Source: Cryobacterium sp. (GTDB lineage Bacteria > Actinomycetota > Actinomycetes > Actinomycetales > Microbacteriaceae). From it: DNA of 64,000 nt. The stretch covers positions 1 to 64,000 of the forward strand of contig NZ_JAODBG010000055.1 of the NCBI RefSeq assembly GCF_025463825.1, written 5' to 3'. This document shows, in pieces, positions 1 through 15,556 of this stretch. The position numbers and the translations under genes are program-made. How positions within the stretch are numbered: position 1 is the stretch's first letter; each line of letters opens with the position of its first letter. Under the pieces are notes generated by a model. The model was not told the DNA's origin. It did not search any database and was given only the letters and a program-made list of their open reading frames with translations.

Positions 1-2
1 AC

Positions 3-1352
3 GACGGAGACCTCATCGAGGGTACCGTCGTCAAGATCGATCGCGACGAGGTTCTCCTCGATGTCGGCTACAAGACCGAGGGTGTCATTCCCTCACGCGA
101 ACTTTCCATCAAGCACGACGTTGACCCGAGCGAAGTTGTTCAGGTCGGCGACATGGTTGAAGCCCTCGTCCTCCAGAAGGAATACAAAGAAGTCAGCCTC
201 ATCCTGTCCAAGACGCGCGCACAGTACGAGCGTGCGTGGGGCGACGTTGAGAAGATCAAGGAAACCGATGGCGTCGTGACCGGTTCGGTCATCGAGGTCG
301 TCAAGGGTGGACTTATCGTCGACATCGGACTTCGTGGCTTCCTTCCGGCATCGCTCATCGAGCTTCGCCGTGTTCGCGACCTCACGCCGTACCTCGGCCA
401 GGAGATCGAGGCCAAGATCCTCGAGCTCGACAAGAACCGCAACAACGTCGTCCTGTCGCGCCGCGCCCTGCTCGAGCAGACGCAGTCCGAGAGCCGTTCG
501 ACCTTCCTGAACAACCTGCACAAGGGTCAGGTTCGCAAGGGTGTCGTGTCGTCGATCGTCAACTTCGGTGCGTTCGTCGACCTGGGTGGCGTTGACGGTC
601 TGGTTCACGTCTCCGAACTCAGCTGGAAGCACATCGAGCACGCCAGCGAGGTCGTCGAGGTTGGCCAGGAAGTCACCGTCGAGATCCTCGAGGTGGACCT
701 GGACCGCGAGCGCGTCTCGCTGTCGCTCAAGGCCACCCAGGAAGACCCGTGGCAGGTCTTCGCCCGCACCCACGCCATCGGCCAGGTCGCACCGGGTAAG
801 GTCACGAAGCTCGTTCCGTTCGGCGCGTTCGTTCGCGTCGCCGAGGGCATCGAGGGACTCGTTCACATCTCCGAGCTCTCGGGCAAGCACGTCGAGCTCG
901 CCGAGCAGGTTGTCTCGGTCGGCGACGAGGTCTTCGTCAAGGTCATCGACATCGACCTGGAGCGTCGCCGCATCTCGCTGAGCCTCAAGCAGGCCAACGA
1001 TGGTGTCGACCCCGAGGGCACCGAGTTCGACCCGGCACTCTACGGGATGCTCACCGAGTACGACGACCAGGGCAACTACAAGTACCCCGAAGGCTTCGAC
1101 CCGGAGACCAACGAGTGGCGCGAGGGCTTCGAGACCCAGCGCGAGAAGTGGGAGCAGGACTACGCTGCCGCCCAGGCTCGCTGGGAAGCTCACAAGAAGC
1201 AGGTTGCTTCCGCGAACGACGAGATCATCGCCCCCGGCGATGTCGCGTCCGCCGCTGGCAACACGTTCTCTTCTGAGACCGCCGGCGCCGGCACCCTCGC
1301 GGACGACGAGGCGCTTGCCGCCCTGCGCGAGAAGCTGTCCAGCAGCAACTAG
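3..1352 (+). CDS. rpsA: 30S ribosomal protein S1 (5' end truncated by window)
   Basis: Open from base 3 in the frame of ORF 153..1352; repeated S1 domains (VVSSIVNFGAFVDLGGVDGLVHVSELSW, KLVPFGAFVRVAEGIEGLVHISELS). Confidence 0.96.
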   Translation, partial: DGDLIEGTVVKIDRDEVLLDVGYKTEGVIPSRELSIKHDVDPSEVVQVGDMVEALVLQKEYKEVSLILSKTRAQYERAWGDVEKIKETDGVVTGSVIEVVKGGLIVDIGLRGFLPASLIELRRVRDLTPYLGQEIEAKILELDKNRNNVVLSRRALLEQTQSESRSTFLNNLHKGQVRKGVVSSIVNFGAFVDLGGVDGLVHVSELSWKHIEHASEVVEVGQEVTVEILEVDLDRERVSLSLKATQEDPWQVFARTHAIGQVAPGKVTKLVPFGAFVRVAEGIEGLVHISELSGKHVELAEQVVSVGDEVFVKVIDIDLERRRISLSLKQANDGVDPEGTEFDPALYGMLTEYDDQGNYKYPEGFDPETNEWREGFETQREKWEQDYAAAQARWEAHKKQVASANDEIIAPGDVASAAGNTFSSETAGAGTLADDEALAALREKLSSSN

Positions 1353-1381
1353 CATCACCTTCCCGGCCCTGCCGGGACCCA

Positions 1382-1413
1382 CACAGGCCGGACCCTTCGG
1401 GGTCCGGCCTGTG
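1382..1413 (+). terminator. Strong hairpin downstream of rpsA
   Basis: Perfect inverted repeat CACAGGCCGGACCC-TTCG-GGGTCCGGCCTGTG; no clear U-tract. Confidence 0.6.
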
Positions 1414-1448
1414 CTGGTTAACCGGCGCCCAGCCGTTAGCATGGGGCC

Positions 1449-2090
1449 GTGTACTTGATTGGGTTGACCGGCGGGATCGCATCGGGGAAGAGCACGGTGG
1501 CGAAGCGATTCGCCGAACACGGAGCCGTGGTGATCGACGCCGACCAGCTGGCCCGGGCCGCCGTGGCGCCGGGCACGGATGCGCTCGCGCACATCGGCGA
1601 AATCTTCGGCCCCGACGTCCTCGCCGAGGACGGCAGTCTCGACCGTTCCCGCCTGGGCGCGATCGTGTTCGGCAACCCCACCGCCCTCAGCGTGCTCAAC
1701 AACGTCGTGCATCCCGCCGTGCGGGCGCTCTCGTCCGCCGCCATCGCCGCGGCGGAGGAGGCGGACCCGGATGTGGTCGTCGTCTACGACGTCCCCCTCC
1801 TGGTCGAGGCCTCCGTCGGGCACCCGTTCGACCTGATCGTGGTCGTACACGCCGACGCCGAGACCCGGGTCCGGCGCATGGTGGAGCTCCGCGGCATGCC
1901 GGAGGCGGATGCCCGCAAGCGGATCGGCTCCCAGGCGCCCGACGCCGACCGCCTCGCCGTCGCCGACGTCGTGATCGACTCGGAGGGGTCCCTCGAAGAC
2001 GCCCTGGGCCAGGTCGACCGGCTCTGGGCGGACCGGCTCCGCACCTCCCGGGGCGCCCACTCCGACTCCGGTGTCGGTGGCGTTCCTTAG
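1449..2090 (+). CDS. coaE: Dephospho-CoA kinase (GTG start)
   Basis: MYLIGLTGGIASGKSTVAKRFAEHGAVVIDAD, typical CoaE P-loop N-terminus. Confidence 0.93.
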   Translation: MYLIGLTGGIASGKSTVAKRFAEHGAVVIDADQLARAAVAPGTDALAHIGEIFGPDVLAEDGSLDRSRLGAIVFGNPTALSVLNNVVHPAVRALSSAAIAAAEEADPDVVVVYDVPLLVEASVGHPFDLIVVVHADAETRVRRMVELRGMPEADARKRIGSQAPDADRLAVADVVIDSEGSLEDALGQVDRLWADRLRTSRGAHSDSGVGGVP

Positions 2091-2099
2091 ACTGGAAGC

Positions 2100-4151
<2,052 letters not shown>

Positions 4152-4163
<12 letters not shown>

Positions 4164-4231
4164 TTGGCATCCGAGCTGGTGAGCATCCGAGCTGGTGAGC
4201 ATCTGAGCTGGTGAGCATCTGAGTTGGCCAG
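4152..4231. repeat. Tandem array, five 16-bp units (CATCYGAGYTRGTGAG-like), first unit includes the uvrB stop codon
   Basis: CATC recurs at 4152, 4168, 4184, 4200 and 4216; units 2 and 3 identical. Confidence 0.9.
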
Positions 4232-4345
4232 ACTGCCCGGCCGGTTGCACCGCCCGGCGAGACGCGGTGCGCCGGCGTTCGCTGTCAGCGACCGCCAGGG
4301 GCACGCCGGTGGCGCTGGAGCGTCGGTGGCACTGCATAGACTCGA

Positions 4346-7216
4346 ATGGTGTCAATTTCAGAGGTAGAGCACGGCTCTCAACTCAGCGTCCGTGGTGCTC
4401 GCGTGCATAACCTGCACAACGTCAACCTGGACATCCCGCGCGATTCGCTCGTGGTGTTCACGGGGTTATCCGGGTCGGGCAAGTCTTCGCTCGCCTTCGA
4501 TACCATCTTCGCGGAGGGCCAACGGCGCTACGTGGAGTCGCTGTCGGCGTATGCCCGGCAGTTCCTCGGCCAGGTGGACCGGCCCGACGTCGACTTCATC
4601 GAGGGCCTGAGCCCCGCGGTGTCGATCGACCAGAAGTCCACCAATCGCAACCCGCGCTCCACGGTGGGCACCATCACCGAGATCTACGACTACATGCGCC
4701 TGCTCTGGGCGCGTATCGGCGTGCCGCACTGCGCCATCTGCGGTGAGATCATCCAGTCGCAGACCGTGCAGCAGATCGCCGACCAGTTGATGGAAATGGA
4801 AGCGGGGGTCCGGTACCAGATTCTCAGCCCCATCGTGTCGCAGAAGAAGGGCGAGTTCGTCGACCTCTTCAAGGAGCTCGCCGCCTCCGGCTACTCCCGG
4901 GCCATGGTCGACGGCACCCAGATCCAGCTCAACGAACCACCAGTGCTCAAAAAGCAGGTCAAACACGACATCTCCGTCGTCGTCGACCGTCTCGTTGCCG
5001 GCCCCGACCTGCTCAGCCGCCTCACCGACTCCCTCGAGACCGCGCTCAAGCTGACGGATGGCCTCGTCCAGGTCAATTACGTGGACCTCGAGGGTGACGA
5101 CGCCTGGCAGAGCTACTCCGAGAAGCTGTCCTGCCCGAACAACCACCCGGTGCAGCTCACCGAGATCGAGCCGCGCACCTTCTCGTTCAACGCCCCGTTC
5201 GGCGCCTGCCCCGAGTGCTCTGGCCTGGGCACCCGCATGTCGGTCGACGAGGACCTGCTGCTCGGCGACCCCGACCTCAGCATCGCCGAGGGCGTCGTGC
5301 TGCCCTGGACCACCCAGGGCAAGGGCCTCTTCCAGTACTACGAGAAGCTGCTGGACGGCCTGGCCCGCGACCTCAAGTTCAAGCTCACCACCCCGTGGAA
5401 GAAACTCAGCGATGAGGTGCGCACCGCCGTCATGCGCGGCGACAACTTCGAGGTCAAGGTGAAGTGGAAGAACCGATACGGCCGGGAGATGAGCTACACC
5501 TCGGGCTTCGAGGGCGTGGTTCCCTACATCGAGCGCCAGTTCCTGCAGGCCGACACCGATTCCCAGCGGCAGCGCTGGGGCGAGTACCTGCGCGAGGTCG
5601 CCTGCCCCGTCTGCGAGGGCAGCCGGCTCAAGCCGGAGGTTCTCGCCGTCCTCGTGCACGAGAAGAGCATCGCCGACATCTGCCAGCTGAGCCTGGCCGA
5701 TGCCCGTTCGTTCATGGACAAGCTCGAGCTGACCGACCGTGAGAAGACCATCGCCGCCCAGGTGTTGCGCGAGATCACGGTGCGCCTGGACTTCCTGCTC
5801 CAGGTCGGCCTGAACTACCTCAGCCTCGCGCGCGCCGCCGGGAGCCTGTCGGGCGGTGAGGCACAGCGCATCCGCCTGGCCACCCAGATCGGCTCCGGAC
5901 TCACCGGTGTGCTGTACGTGCTCGACGAGCCCAGCATCGGCCTGCACCAGCGGGACAACCGGCGCCTGATCGAAACCCTCGTGGCCCTCCGCGACCTGGG
6001 CAACACCCTCATCGTCGTCGAACACGACGAGGACACCATCAAGACCGCGGACTGGGTCGTCGACATCGGACCCGGCGCGGGTGTGAACGGCGGCCACGTC
6101 GTGCACTCCGGTTCCTACGCCGACCTGCTCACCAACACGGAGTCGCTCACCAGCGACTACCTCTCCGGCCGCAAATCGATCGCCACCCCCGAGACCCGGC
6201 GGCCGCTGGACCCCGAACGGGAGATCACCGTCGTCGGCGCCGAGGCGAACAACCTGCAGAAGGTCACCGTCAAGTTCCCGCTGGGCGTCTTCACGGCCGT
6301 CACGGGCGTGAGCGGCTCCGGCAAGTCCTCCCTGGTCAACGACGTGCTCTACCGGGTGCTCGCCAACCGGCTCAACGGCGCCCGCAAGCTGCCCGGCCGG
6401 CACACCAAGGTCACCGGCCTCGACCAGCTCGACAAGGTCATCCACGTCGACCAGGCCCCGATCGGCCGAACCCCGCGCTCCAACCCCGCCACCTACACCG
6501 GGGTGTTCGACAAGATCCGCACCCTGTTCGCCGAGACCATGGAGGCCAAGGCCCGCGGTTACCTGCCGGGCCGGTTCAGCTTCAACGTCAAGGGCGGCCG
6601 CTGCGAGGCGTGCTCCGGTGACGGCACCATCAAGATCGAAATGAACTTCCTACCCGACGTATACGTGGCCTGTGAGGCCTGCGGGGGAGCGCGCTACAAC
6701 CGCGACACCCTCACCGTGCACTACAAGGGCAAGAACATCGCCGAAGTCCTCGACATGCCCATCAGCGAAGCGGCCGAGTTCTTCGAACCGATCTCCTCCA
6801 TCCACCGGTTCCTGAAGACCCTCGTCGAGGTGGGCCTGGGCTACGTGCGCCTGGGCCAGAGCGCCACCACCCTCTCCGGCGGCGAAGCCCAGCGGGTCAA
6901 GCTCGCCACCGAGCTGCAGCGCCGGTCCAACGGTCGCAGTGTCTACGTGCTCGACGAACCGACCACCGGCCTGCACTTCGAAGACGTGCGGAAGCTCCTG
7001 CTGGTGCTCAACAGCCTCGTCGACAAGGGCAACACCGTCATCGTGATCGAGCACAACCTCGACGTCATCAAGTCCGCCGACTGGGTCATCGACCTCGGGC
7101 CTGAGGGCGGCTCCGGCGGCGGTAAAGTACTCGCCACCGGCACTCCTGAACACGTCGCCGGCGTGAAGAAGAGCCACACCGGAATGTTCCTGAAGGAGGT
7201 CCTCGCCGCGCGGTAG
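4346..7216 (+). CDS. uvrA: Excinuclease ABC subunit A (GTG at 4349 is an alternative start)
   Basis: [40 protein letters not shown]; two ABC signatures; Zn-finger Cys pairs. Confidence 0.98.
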   Translation: MVSISEVEHGSQLSVRGARVHNLHNVNLDIPRDSLVVFTGLSGSGKSSLAFDTIFAEGQRRYVESLSAYARQFLGQVDRPDVDFIEGLSPAVSIDQKSTNRNPRSTVGTITEIYDYMRLLWARIGVPHCAICGEIIQSQTVQQIADQLMEMEAGVRYQILSPIVSQKKGEFVDLFKELAASGYSRAMVDGTQIQLNEPPVLKKQVKHDISVVVDRLVAGPDLLSRLTDSLETALKLTDGLVQVNYVDLEGDDAWQSYSEKLSCPNNHPVQLTEIEPRTFSFNAPFGACPECSGLGTRMSVDEDLLLGDPDLSIAEGVVLPWTTQGKGLFQYYEKLLDGLARDLKFKLTTPWKKLSDEVRTAVMRGDNFEVKVKWKNRYGREMSYTSGFEGVVPYIERQFLQADTDSQRQRWGEYLREVACPVCEGSRLKPEVLAVLVHEKSIADICQLSLADARSFMDKLELTDREKTIAAQVLREITVRLDFLLQVGLNYLSLARAAGSLSGGEAQRIRLATQIGSGLTGVLYVLDEPSIGLHQRDNRRLIETLVALRDLGNTLIVVEHDEDTIKTADWVVDIGPGAGVNGGHVVHSGSYADLLTNTESLTSDYLSGRKSIATPETRRPLDPEREITVVGAEANNLQKVTVKFPLGVFTAVTGVSGSGKSSLVNDVLYRVLANRLNGARKLPGRHTKVTGLDQLDKVIHVDQAPIGRTPRSNPATYTGVFDKIRTLFAETMEAKARGYLPGRFSFNVKGGRCEACSGDGTIKIEMNFLPDVYVACEACGGARYNRDTLTVHYKGKNIAEVLDMPISEAAEFFEPISSIHRFLKTLVEVGLGYVRLGQSATTLSGGEAQRVKLATELQRRSNGRSVYVLDEPTTGLHFEDVRKLLLVLNSLVDKGNTVIVIEHNLDVIKSADWVIDLGPEGGSGGGKVLATGTPEHVAGVKKSHTGMFLKEVLAAR

Positions 7217-7229
7217 GCGAAGGAAGAAC

Positions 7230-9218
7230 ATGTCTGATGCGTTGAGCTATCGCCCGAAGCCGGGGGAGATCCCCACCGAACCCGGGGTATACCGGTTCCG
7301 CGACGCCTCCCGCCGGGTGCTGTACGTCGGCAAGGCCAAGAACCTGCGAGCCCGACTGAGCAATTATTTCGCCCCGCTGAGCAGCCTGCACGACCGCACC
7401 CGGCGGATGGTGACCACCGCGACCAGCGTCGAATGGACGACGGTCGGCACCGAGGTGGAAGCGCTGCAGCTCGAGTGGACCTGGATCAACGAGTTCGACC
7501 CGCCGTTCAATGTGCAGTTCAAGGACGACAAGTCCTACCCGTACCTGGCGGTCACCCTCGGCGACGAGGCCCCCCGGGCGCTGGTCACCCGCACCACCGG
7601 CATCAAGGGCGCCCGGTACTTCGGCCCGTACCCCAAGGTCTGGGCGGTGCACGAGACCATCGACCTGATGCTCAAGGCCTTCCCGATCCGCACCTGCAAC
7701 AACGCCAATTACAAACGAGCCATGCAGTCCGGCAAGCCCTGCTTCGCCGGTCAGATTGGCCGCTGCTTCGGTCCGTGCTCCGGCAAGGTCGGCATCGAAG
7801 AGCACCGCGCGATCGTCAACGAGTTCGTGAACTTCATGGGCAGCCAGGACCGCAAGCTGATCAACAGCCTCACCGCCCAGATGAAGGACGCCGCCCTCGC
7901 CCAGGACTACGAGACGGCCGCCCGCCGCCGCGACCAGGTCAAGGCGCTCAACGCCGTGCTGGAGAAGAGCGCGGTGGTACTGCGCGACAACGTCGACATC
8001 GACTTGTTCGGAATCGAACAGGACGAGCTCGCCGCGGCCGTGCAGCTGTTCATCGTGCGCGGCGGCCGTATCCGCGGTGTGCGCGGCTGGGTCGTCGACA
8101 AGGAACTCGACCTGAGCATGAGCGAACTGGTCGATTCGATCATGCAGACCGCCTACACCGGCGACGCCGTGCCGCCGCGGGAGATCGTGCTGCCCGAGCT
8201 GCCGGACGATGCCGACGCGCTGGAGGGCTGGCTGGGCGAGATCGCACACCGCAAGGTCCGGCTCGTCGCCGCCCAGCGCGGCGAGAAGGCGGCGCTGCTG
8301 ACGACGGCCACCCAGAACGCCAAGCAGGCGCTGATGTTGTACAAGACCCGGCGGAGCTCGGACTTCGTGGCCAGGTCGAAGGCCCTTGAGGACCTGCAGG
8401 AGGCCCTGGGCATGGATTCGGCGCCGTTGCGGATGGAATGCTACGACGTCTCCCACCTGGGCGGCACCAACATCGTCGCGTCCATGGTGGTCTTCGAGGA
8501 CGGTCTGCCGCGCAAAGACGAGTACCGTCGCTTCGGCGTGCCGGAGTCCACCGACGACACCGATTCGCTGTACCGGGTGCTCACCCGGCGGCTGGCCTAC
8601 CTGGTGCCGGATGACGCCACCCCCGAAGCCCTGCCCAAGAGCGGTGTCATTCCCGTGCCGGCCGACGCCACCGCCGACCTGCTCGTCGGCGACGGTGAGG
8701 ATCTGGCCGAAGCCGCCCCGGGCGCCGACGGTGGGGCAGCGGGCGAATCGGACACCCCGGAGGTCGCGGCGAAGCGCAAGAAGTTCCGGTACCAGCCCAA
8801 CCTGCTGATCGTGGACGGAGGTCAGCCGCAGGTCGCGGCCGCCGCCCGGGCGCTGCGGGAATCCGGTGTCGAAGGCATCACGCTGTGCGGCATCGCGAAG
8901 CGGCTGGAGGAGATCTGGTTGCCGGATTCCGACTATCCCGTCATCCTGCCGCGCAACAGCGACGCCCTGTTCCTGATCCAACGCATCCGGGACGAGGCGC
9001 ACCGATTCGCGATCACCCACCAGCGAGCCAGGCGGAAGCGTGATATCAACACGATCCTGGGAGAAATCCCCGGCCTGGGGCCTGCCCGCATCAAGGTGCT
9101 GCTGCAGCACTTCGGCTCGGTGACCCGGCTGCGGGAAGCGTCGGTCGACTCGATCGCCGAGATCCGCGGCATCGGACCTGCCCTCGCCGAGGGCATCCAC
9201 CGGCACCTGCGCGCCTGA
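7230..9218 (+). CDS. uvrC: Excinuclease ABC subunit C
   Basis: GIY-YIG-like N-terminus ([30 protein letters not shown]), C-terminal HhH. Confidence 0.97.
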   Translation: MSDALSYRPKPGEIPTEPGVYRFRDASRRVLYVGKAKNLRARLSNYFAPLSSLHDRTRRMVTTATSVEWTTVGTEVEALQLEWTWINEFDPPFNVQFKDDKSYPYLAVTLGDEAPRALVTRTTGIKGARYFGPYPKVWAVHETIDLMLKAFPIRTCNNANYKRAMQSGKPCFAGQIGRCFGPCSGKVGIEEHRAIVNEFVNFMGSQDRKLINSLTAQMKDAALAQDYETAARRRDQVKALNAVLEKSAVVLRDNVDIDLFGIEQDELAAAVQLFIVRGGRIRGVRGWVVDKELDLSMSELVDSIMQTAYTGDAVPPREIVLPELPDDADALEGWLGEIAHRKVRLVAAQRGEKAALLTTATQNAKQALMLYKTRRSSDFVARSKALEDLQEALGMDSAPLRMECYDVSHLGGTNIVASMVVFEDGLPRKDEYRRFGVPESTDDTDSLYRVLTRRLAYLVPDDATPEALPKSGVIPVPADATADLLVGDGEDLAEAAPGADGGAAGESDTPEVAAKRKKFRYQPNLLIVDGGQPQVAAAARALRESGVEGITLCGIAKRLEEIWLPDSDYPVILPRNSDALFLIQRIRDEAHRFAITHQRARRKRDINTILGEIPGLGPARIKVLLQHFGSVTRLREASVDSIAEIRGIGPALAEGIHRHLRA

Positions 9219-9278
9219 ACCGGGCCCCCGGTCGATAAGCTGGACATTCACTCACGTCGACCGAAGGCATAATCCAGT

Positions 9279-10154
9279 ATGAGCACGGAGACCGAGAAGC
9301 AGGAGATGCTCATCGTCACGGGCATGTCCGGCGCCGGGCGCTCCACCGTGGCCAACGCGCTGGAGGACCTGGGCTGGTACGTCGTCGACAACCTGCCGCC
9401 GCAGATGCTCCGCCCCCTGGTCGAACTCGTCGGCCGGGCCGGCACCAGCCTGCCCAAGATCGCCGCCGTCGTGGATATCCGCGGCCGCGACTTCTTCGGC
9501 GACTTCCAGGAACTCGTGCAGGCCCTCCGCACCGGCACCCAGGTGCGGGTGATCTTCCTGGAGGCCAGGGACGACGTGCTCGTGCGCCGGTTCGAGGCCG
9601 TCCGCCGACCGCACCCGCTTCAGGGTGAGGGAACCATCCTCGACGGGATCAGTGCCGAACGCACCCGTCTGGCGGTGGTCAGGGAATCCTGCGACATCGT
9701 CATCGACACCTCAGACCTCAACATCCACCAGCTGGCCACCACCATCACCGAACGCTTCGCGGCGGAGAACGCGGCCGGCCTGCACCTCACGGTGATGAGC
9801 TTCGGCTTCAAGTACGGCCTTCCCACCGACGTCGACATGGTCGCCGACGCCCGGTTCCTGCCGAACCCGTTCTGGATCCCGGATCTCCGTCCGCACACCG
9901 GCCTCGACCCGGAGGTCAGCGAGTACGTGCTCGGCCAGGAAGGCGCGCGCGAGTTCATCGACAGCTACGCCACCGCTGTCAAGCCCGTGCTCGCCGGTTA
10001 CCAGCGGGAGAACAAACGCCACGCCACCATCGCCATCGGCTGCACGGGCGGCAAGCATCGCTCCGTCGCCATGGCCAGGGAACTGGCCAGGCTCCTCCAG
10101 GAATTTCCCGGCGTCGCGGTGAGCCTCAAGCACCGCGACCTCGGACGAGAATAA
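9279..10154 (+). CDS. rapZ: RNase adapter / nucleotide-binding protein RapZ
   Basis: IVTGMSGAGRSTVANALEDLGWYVVDNLP; GCTGGKHRSV. Confidence 0.95.
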   Translation: MSTETEKQEMLIVTGMSGAGRSTVANALEDLGWYVVDNLPPQMLRPLVELVGRAGTSLPKIAAVVDIRGRDFFGDFQELVQALRTGTQVRVIFLEARDDVLVRRFEAVRRPHPLQGEGTILDGISAERTRLAVVRESCDIVIDTSDLNIHQLATTITERFAAENAAGLHLTVMSFGFKYGLPTDVDMVADARFLPNPFWIPDLRPHTGLDPEVSEYVLGQEGAREFIDSYATAVKPVLAGYQRENKRHATIAIGCTGGKHRSVAMARELARLLQEFPGVAVSLKHRDLGRE

Positions 10155-10210
10155 CGACAGGCCGCCGTCACACAGACGGCCGGCCGTGAACAACAGAATG
10201 GATAGAACGA

Positions 10211-11191
10211 TTGGCACTCACCATCGACGTCAAGGATGAACTAGCTCGCGTCGAGGTCTCCAAGACCACGGTCCGCGCGGCCGAACTGGCGACGATCCTG
10301 CGTTTCTCCGGCGGCCTCCACATGATCTCCGGACGGATCGCCATCGAGTCCGAGCTGGACACCGCACTCCTGGCCCGGCGGGTCCGCAAGGACCTCGCTG
10401 AGCTCTACGGCGTACGCAGCGACGTGACCGTGATCACGGCGTCCGGTCTCCGCCGCACCAACCACTACCTCGTCCGGGTGCTCGACGGCGGTGAAACCCT
10501 GGCCCGGCAGACCGGTCTGCTCGACGCCCGCCGCCGACCCATCCGCGGCCTGCCCAACCGACTGACCACGGGCTCAAAGGAAGAGATCGCCGCCGTCTGG
10601 CGCGGCGCCTTCCTTGCCACCGGCTCGCTCACCGACCCCGGCCGGTCCGCCGCCCTCGAGGTCGTCTGCCCGGGCAACGAAGCGGCCATGGCCATCGTCG
10701 GCGCGGCCGGCCGCCTCGGCATCGTCGCGAAGGCACGCGAAGTCCGCGGCGTCCACCGCGTGGTGATCCGGGACGGTGACGCCATCGGCGCCATGCTCGT
10801 GCAAATGGGCGCCCAGGAGACGGTCCTGAACTGGGAGGCCCTGCGTCAGCGCCGGGAGGTCCGGGCGACGGCCAACCGGCTGGTCAACTTCGACGACGCC
10901 AACCTGCGCCGCTCCGCGCAGGCCGCCGTCGCCGCCTGCGCGCGGGTCGACCGGGCCATGGAGATCCTCGGCGATGACATCCCGCAGCACCTCCGGTACG
11001 CGGGGGAGCTGCGGCTGTCCTTCCGCGACTCCAGCCTCGACGAACTCGGTCACCACGCCGACCCGCCCATGACGAAGGACGCCGTCGCCGGCCGCATCCG
11101 CCGGCTGCTCGCCATGGCGGACAAAAAAGCCGTCGACCTCGGCATCCCCGGCACCGACGCGAACCTGCCCGCCGACCTCGACGACGTCTGA
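10211..11191 (+). CDS. whiA: DNA-binding protein WhiA (TTG start)
   Basis: LAGLIDADG-like N-terminal half plus C-terminal HTH; position after rapZ. Confidence 0.93.
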   Translation: MALTIDVKDELARVEVSKTTVRAAELATILRFSGGLHMISGRIAIESELDTALLARRVRKDLAELYGVRSDVTVITASGLRRTNHYLVRVLDGGETLARQTGLLDARRRPIRGLPNRLTTGSKEEIAAVWRGAFLATGSLTDPGRSAALEVVCPGNEAAMAIVGAAGRLGIVAKAREVRGVHRVVIRDGDAIGAMLVQMGAQETVLNWEALRQRREVRATANRLVNFDDANLRRSAQAAVAACARVDRAMEILGDDIPQHLRYAGELRLSFRDSSLDELGHHADPPMTKDAVAGRIRRLLAMADKKAVDLGIPGTDANLPADLDDV

Positions 11192-11310
11192 GCTGCCCGG
11201 TGCCGGGGGACCAACGTCCCCCCTGCACCTGAGTAGACTAAAAAGGTCACTTACAGTGCAGTTGGCGCGAGAAATCGCGTCCCTGCCACATAAATGAGGA
11301 GATACGAGCT

Positions 11311-13019
<1,709 letters not shown>

Positions 13020-13033
13020 CAGGGGGATCCGCA

Positions 13034-14248
13034 GTGACGCTTCGCACAATCGAATCCCTGGGATCGCTCCACGGCAAACGCGTCATCGTTCGGTGTGATC
13101 TGAACGTTCCGTTGAAGGACGGCCAGATCACCGACGATGGCCGTGTGCGGGCGTCCCTGCCTACCCTCAAGGCCCTGGTCGAACAGGGTGCCCGTCTGGT
13201 GATCGTTTCTCACCTCGGGCGCCCTGACGGCCAGGTCAACCCGAAGTACAGCCTGGCGCCCGTTGCGGCTCGGCTGGCCGAGCTGATCGGTGCCCCGGTG
13301 GCCTTCGCCGCCGACACCGTCGGCGAGGCAGCCCAGGCCGCGGTTGCGGCCCTGACCGACGGCGACATCGTCGTGCTGGAGAACCTCCGCTTCAACGCCG
13401 GGGAAACCAGCAAGGTCGACGCGGAGCGGGTCGCTTTCGCCACCGAACTGTCGGCGCTGGGCGATGCCCTCGTGTCGGACGGTTTCGGTGTCGTGCACCG
13501 CAAGCAGGCCAGCGTCTACGACCTGGCGCAGATCCTGCCCAGCACCGCCGGCCTGCTCATTGCAGCCGAGCTCGACGTGCTCGACCGCCTCACCGAGAAG
13601 CCGGAGGCGCCGTACACGGTGATCCTCGGCGGCTCGAAGGTGTCGGACAAGCTCGGCGTCATCGGCCACCTGCTTCCGCGGGTGAACTCGCTCCTGATCG
13701 GTGGCGGCATGCTGTTCACCTTCCTCGCGGCCCAGGGCCACAAGGTCGGCGCCAGCCTGCTCGAGGCCGACCAGATCGACACCGTGCGCGGGTACCTCGC
13801 CGAGGCCGACCGTCTCGGCGTGAAGATCGTGCTGCCGACCGACGTGGTCGTCGCTTCCAAGTTCGGGGCGGACGCCGAGTACGTCACGACGCCGGCCGAT
13901 CAGATCGAAGACACCCCGTTCGGCGCTGCCGGACTGGGCCTGGACATCGGGCCGGACACGGCGGCGGCGTTCGCCGCCATCATCCGGGACTCGAAGACCG
14001 TGTTCTGGAACGGCCCGATGGGCGTGTTCGAGCTAGCACCCTTCGCGGACGGCACCCGTACGGTCGCCGCCGCACTCACCGAGGTCAATGGACTCAGCGT
14101 CGTCGGCGGAGGAGACTCCGCCGCGGCCGTGCGCATCCTCGGTTTCAACGATGACCAGTTCGGTCATATTTCTACCGGCGGTGGCGCCAGCCTCGAGTTC
14201 CTCGAGGGCAAGCGACTGCCAGGACTGGAGGTCCTCGGATGGCAGTGA
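13034..14248 (+). CDS. pgk: Phosphoglycerate kinase
   Basis: KRVIVRCDLNVPLKDGQITDDGRVRASLPTL; VGGGDSAAAV. Confidence 0.97.
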   Translation: MTLRTIESLGSLHGKRVIVRCDLNVPLKDGQITDDGRVRASLPTLKALVEQGARLVIVSHLGRPDGQVNPKYSLAPVAARLAELIGAPVAFAADTVGEAAQAAVAALTDGDIVVLENLRFNAGETSKVDAERVAFATELSALGDALVSDGFGVVHRKQASVYDLAQILPSTAGLLIAAELDVLDRLTEKPEAPYTVILGGSKVSDKLGVIGHLLPRVNSLLIGGGMLFTFLAAQGHKVGASLLEADQIDTVRGYLAEADRLGVKIVLPTDVVVASKFGADAEYVTTPADQIEDTPFGAAGLGLDIGPDTAAAFAAIIRDSKTVFWNGPMGVFELAPFADGTRTVAAALTEVNGLSVVGGGDSAAAVRILGFNDDQFGHISTGGGASLEFLEGKRLPGLEVLGWQ

Positions 14249-15030
14249 ACACGCGTGTTCCACTGATCGCAGGCAACTGGAAGATGAACCTGGACCACCT
14301 CCAGGCCATCGCCTTCGTGCAGAAGCTGGCCTGGAGCCTCAAGGACGCCGGCCACGACTTCAGCACGACCGAGGTCGCCGTCTTCCCGCCGTTCACCGAC
14401 CTGCGCAGCGTTCAGACCCTGGTGGCCGCGGACAAGCTGCCCCTGGCCTACGGCGGCCAGGATGTCTCCACCCAGGAGTCCGGCGCGTACACCGGCGAGA
14501 TCTCGGCTGCATTCCTGGCCGCGTTGGAGTGTAAGTACGTGCTCATCGGACACTCCGAGCGGCGCACGCTGCACAACGAGACCGACGAGGTCGTCGCCGC
14601 CAAGGTGGCAGCAGCGCTGAAGCACAACCTGGTTCCGATCATCTGCGTCGGCGAGACCGCCGCAGACCTGGAGCTGCACGGCCCGAGCGCCGTTCCGGTC
14701 GCTCAGCTGAAGGCCGCACTGGCCGGAGTCGACGCGGCTGCGGACATCGTGGTGGCATACGAGCCGGTCTGGGCCATCGGCTCCGGACAGGCGGCGACTC
14801 CCGAGCAGGCCGAGCAGGTCGCGGCCCAGCTGCGCCTGACGCTGGCTGAGGTCCTCGGCCAGGACGTCGCGGACAAGACCCGCGTCCTCTACGGTGGCTC
14901 GGTCAAGGGCGTCAACATCGCCGGCTTCATGAAGGAGCCGAACGTCGACGGTGCGCTCGTCGGTGGTGCCAGCCTGGACATCGCCGAGTTCTCCAGCATC
15001 GTCCGCTTCCAGAAGCACGTCGGACTGTAG
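14239..15030 (+). CDS. tpiA: Triosephosphate isomerase
   Basis: PLIAGNWKMNLDHLQA; AYEPVWAIGSG; 10-bp overlap with pgk. Confidence 0.97.
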   Translation: MAVNTRVPLIAGNWKMNLDHLQAIAFVQKLAWSLKDAGHDFSTTEVAVFPPFTDLRSVQTLVAADKLPLAYGGQDVSTQESGAYTGEISAAFLAALECKYVLIGHSERRTLHNETDEVVAAKVAAALKHNLVPIICVGETAADLELHGPSAVPVAQLKAALAGVDAAADIVVAYEPVWAIGSGQAATPEQAEQVAAQLRLTLAEVLGQDVADKTRVLYGGSVKGVNIAGFMKEPNVDGALVGGASLDIAEFSSIVRFQKHVGL

Positions 15031-15145
15031 CGTTCACCCGTCGTGCCCCTCCCGGGGGGCGCGGCGGGTTTCGTCTGCCGTCAGGCTATAATTGCCAGTG
15101 GTCTTGGTGGAGCTCTAGCGCCCATCGTTTTGTGAAAGGTTTCGC

Positions 15146-15397
15146 GTGGAGATTCTCCAGGTTGTGTTGCAGGTCCTGCTCGGTATTACGAGCCTCCTGC
15201 TCACCATGCTCATTCTGTTACACAAGGGGCGCGGTGGCGGGCTGTCGGACATGTTCGGCGGCGGTGTCACCTCGAACCTCGGCGCTTCCGGCGTCGCCGA
15301 ACGTAACCTCAACCGCATCACGATCATCCTGGCCGTATTGTGGATCTCCTGCATCGTCGTGCTGGGCCTGATCACTAAATTCGACACAGGGGCCTGA
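15146..15397 (+). CDS. secG: Preprotein translocase subunit SecG
   Basis: 83 aa, two TM segments, LLHKGRGGGLSDMFGG motif. Confidence 0.9.
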   Translation: MEILQVVLQVLLGITSLLLTMLILLHKGRGGGLSDMFGGGVTSNLGASGVAERNLNRITIILAVLWISCIVVLGLITKFDTGA

Positions 15398-15556
15398 TCG
15401 TGGCGTCGGGCCAAGGTTGTCGCATCCCGCACAACCGGTAACCCGCCGCTACTTCTTGCACCAGACTCGCGACCTCGTCGCACCCGGTTCCCACGGCGGT
15501 ACCGGACATGAGTGGAACAACCCGAACTAGCCGAACAGTTTTAGCGGAGGAACACA

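Noticed and set aside
7086-9251. 721-aa minus-strand ORF (and similar at 4466..6445 and 3174..4355)
   Set aside because: Antisense shadows of uvrC, uvrA and uvrB with no independent support.
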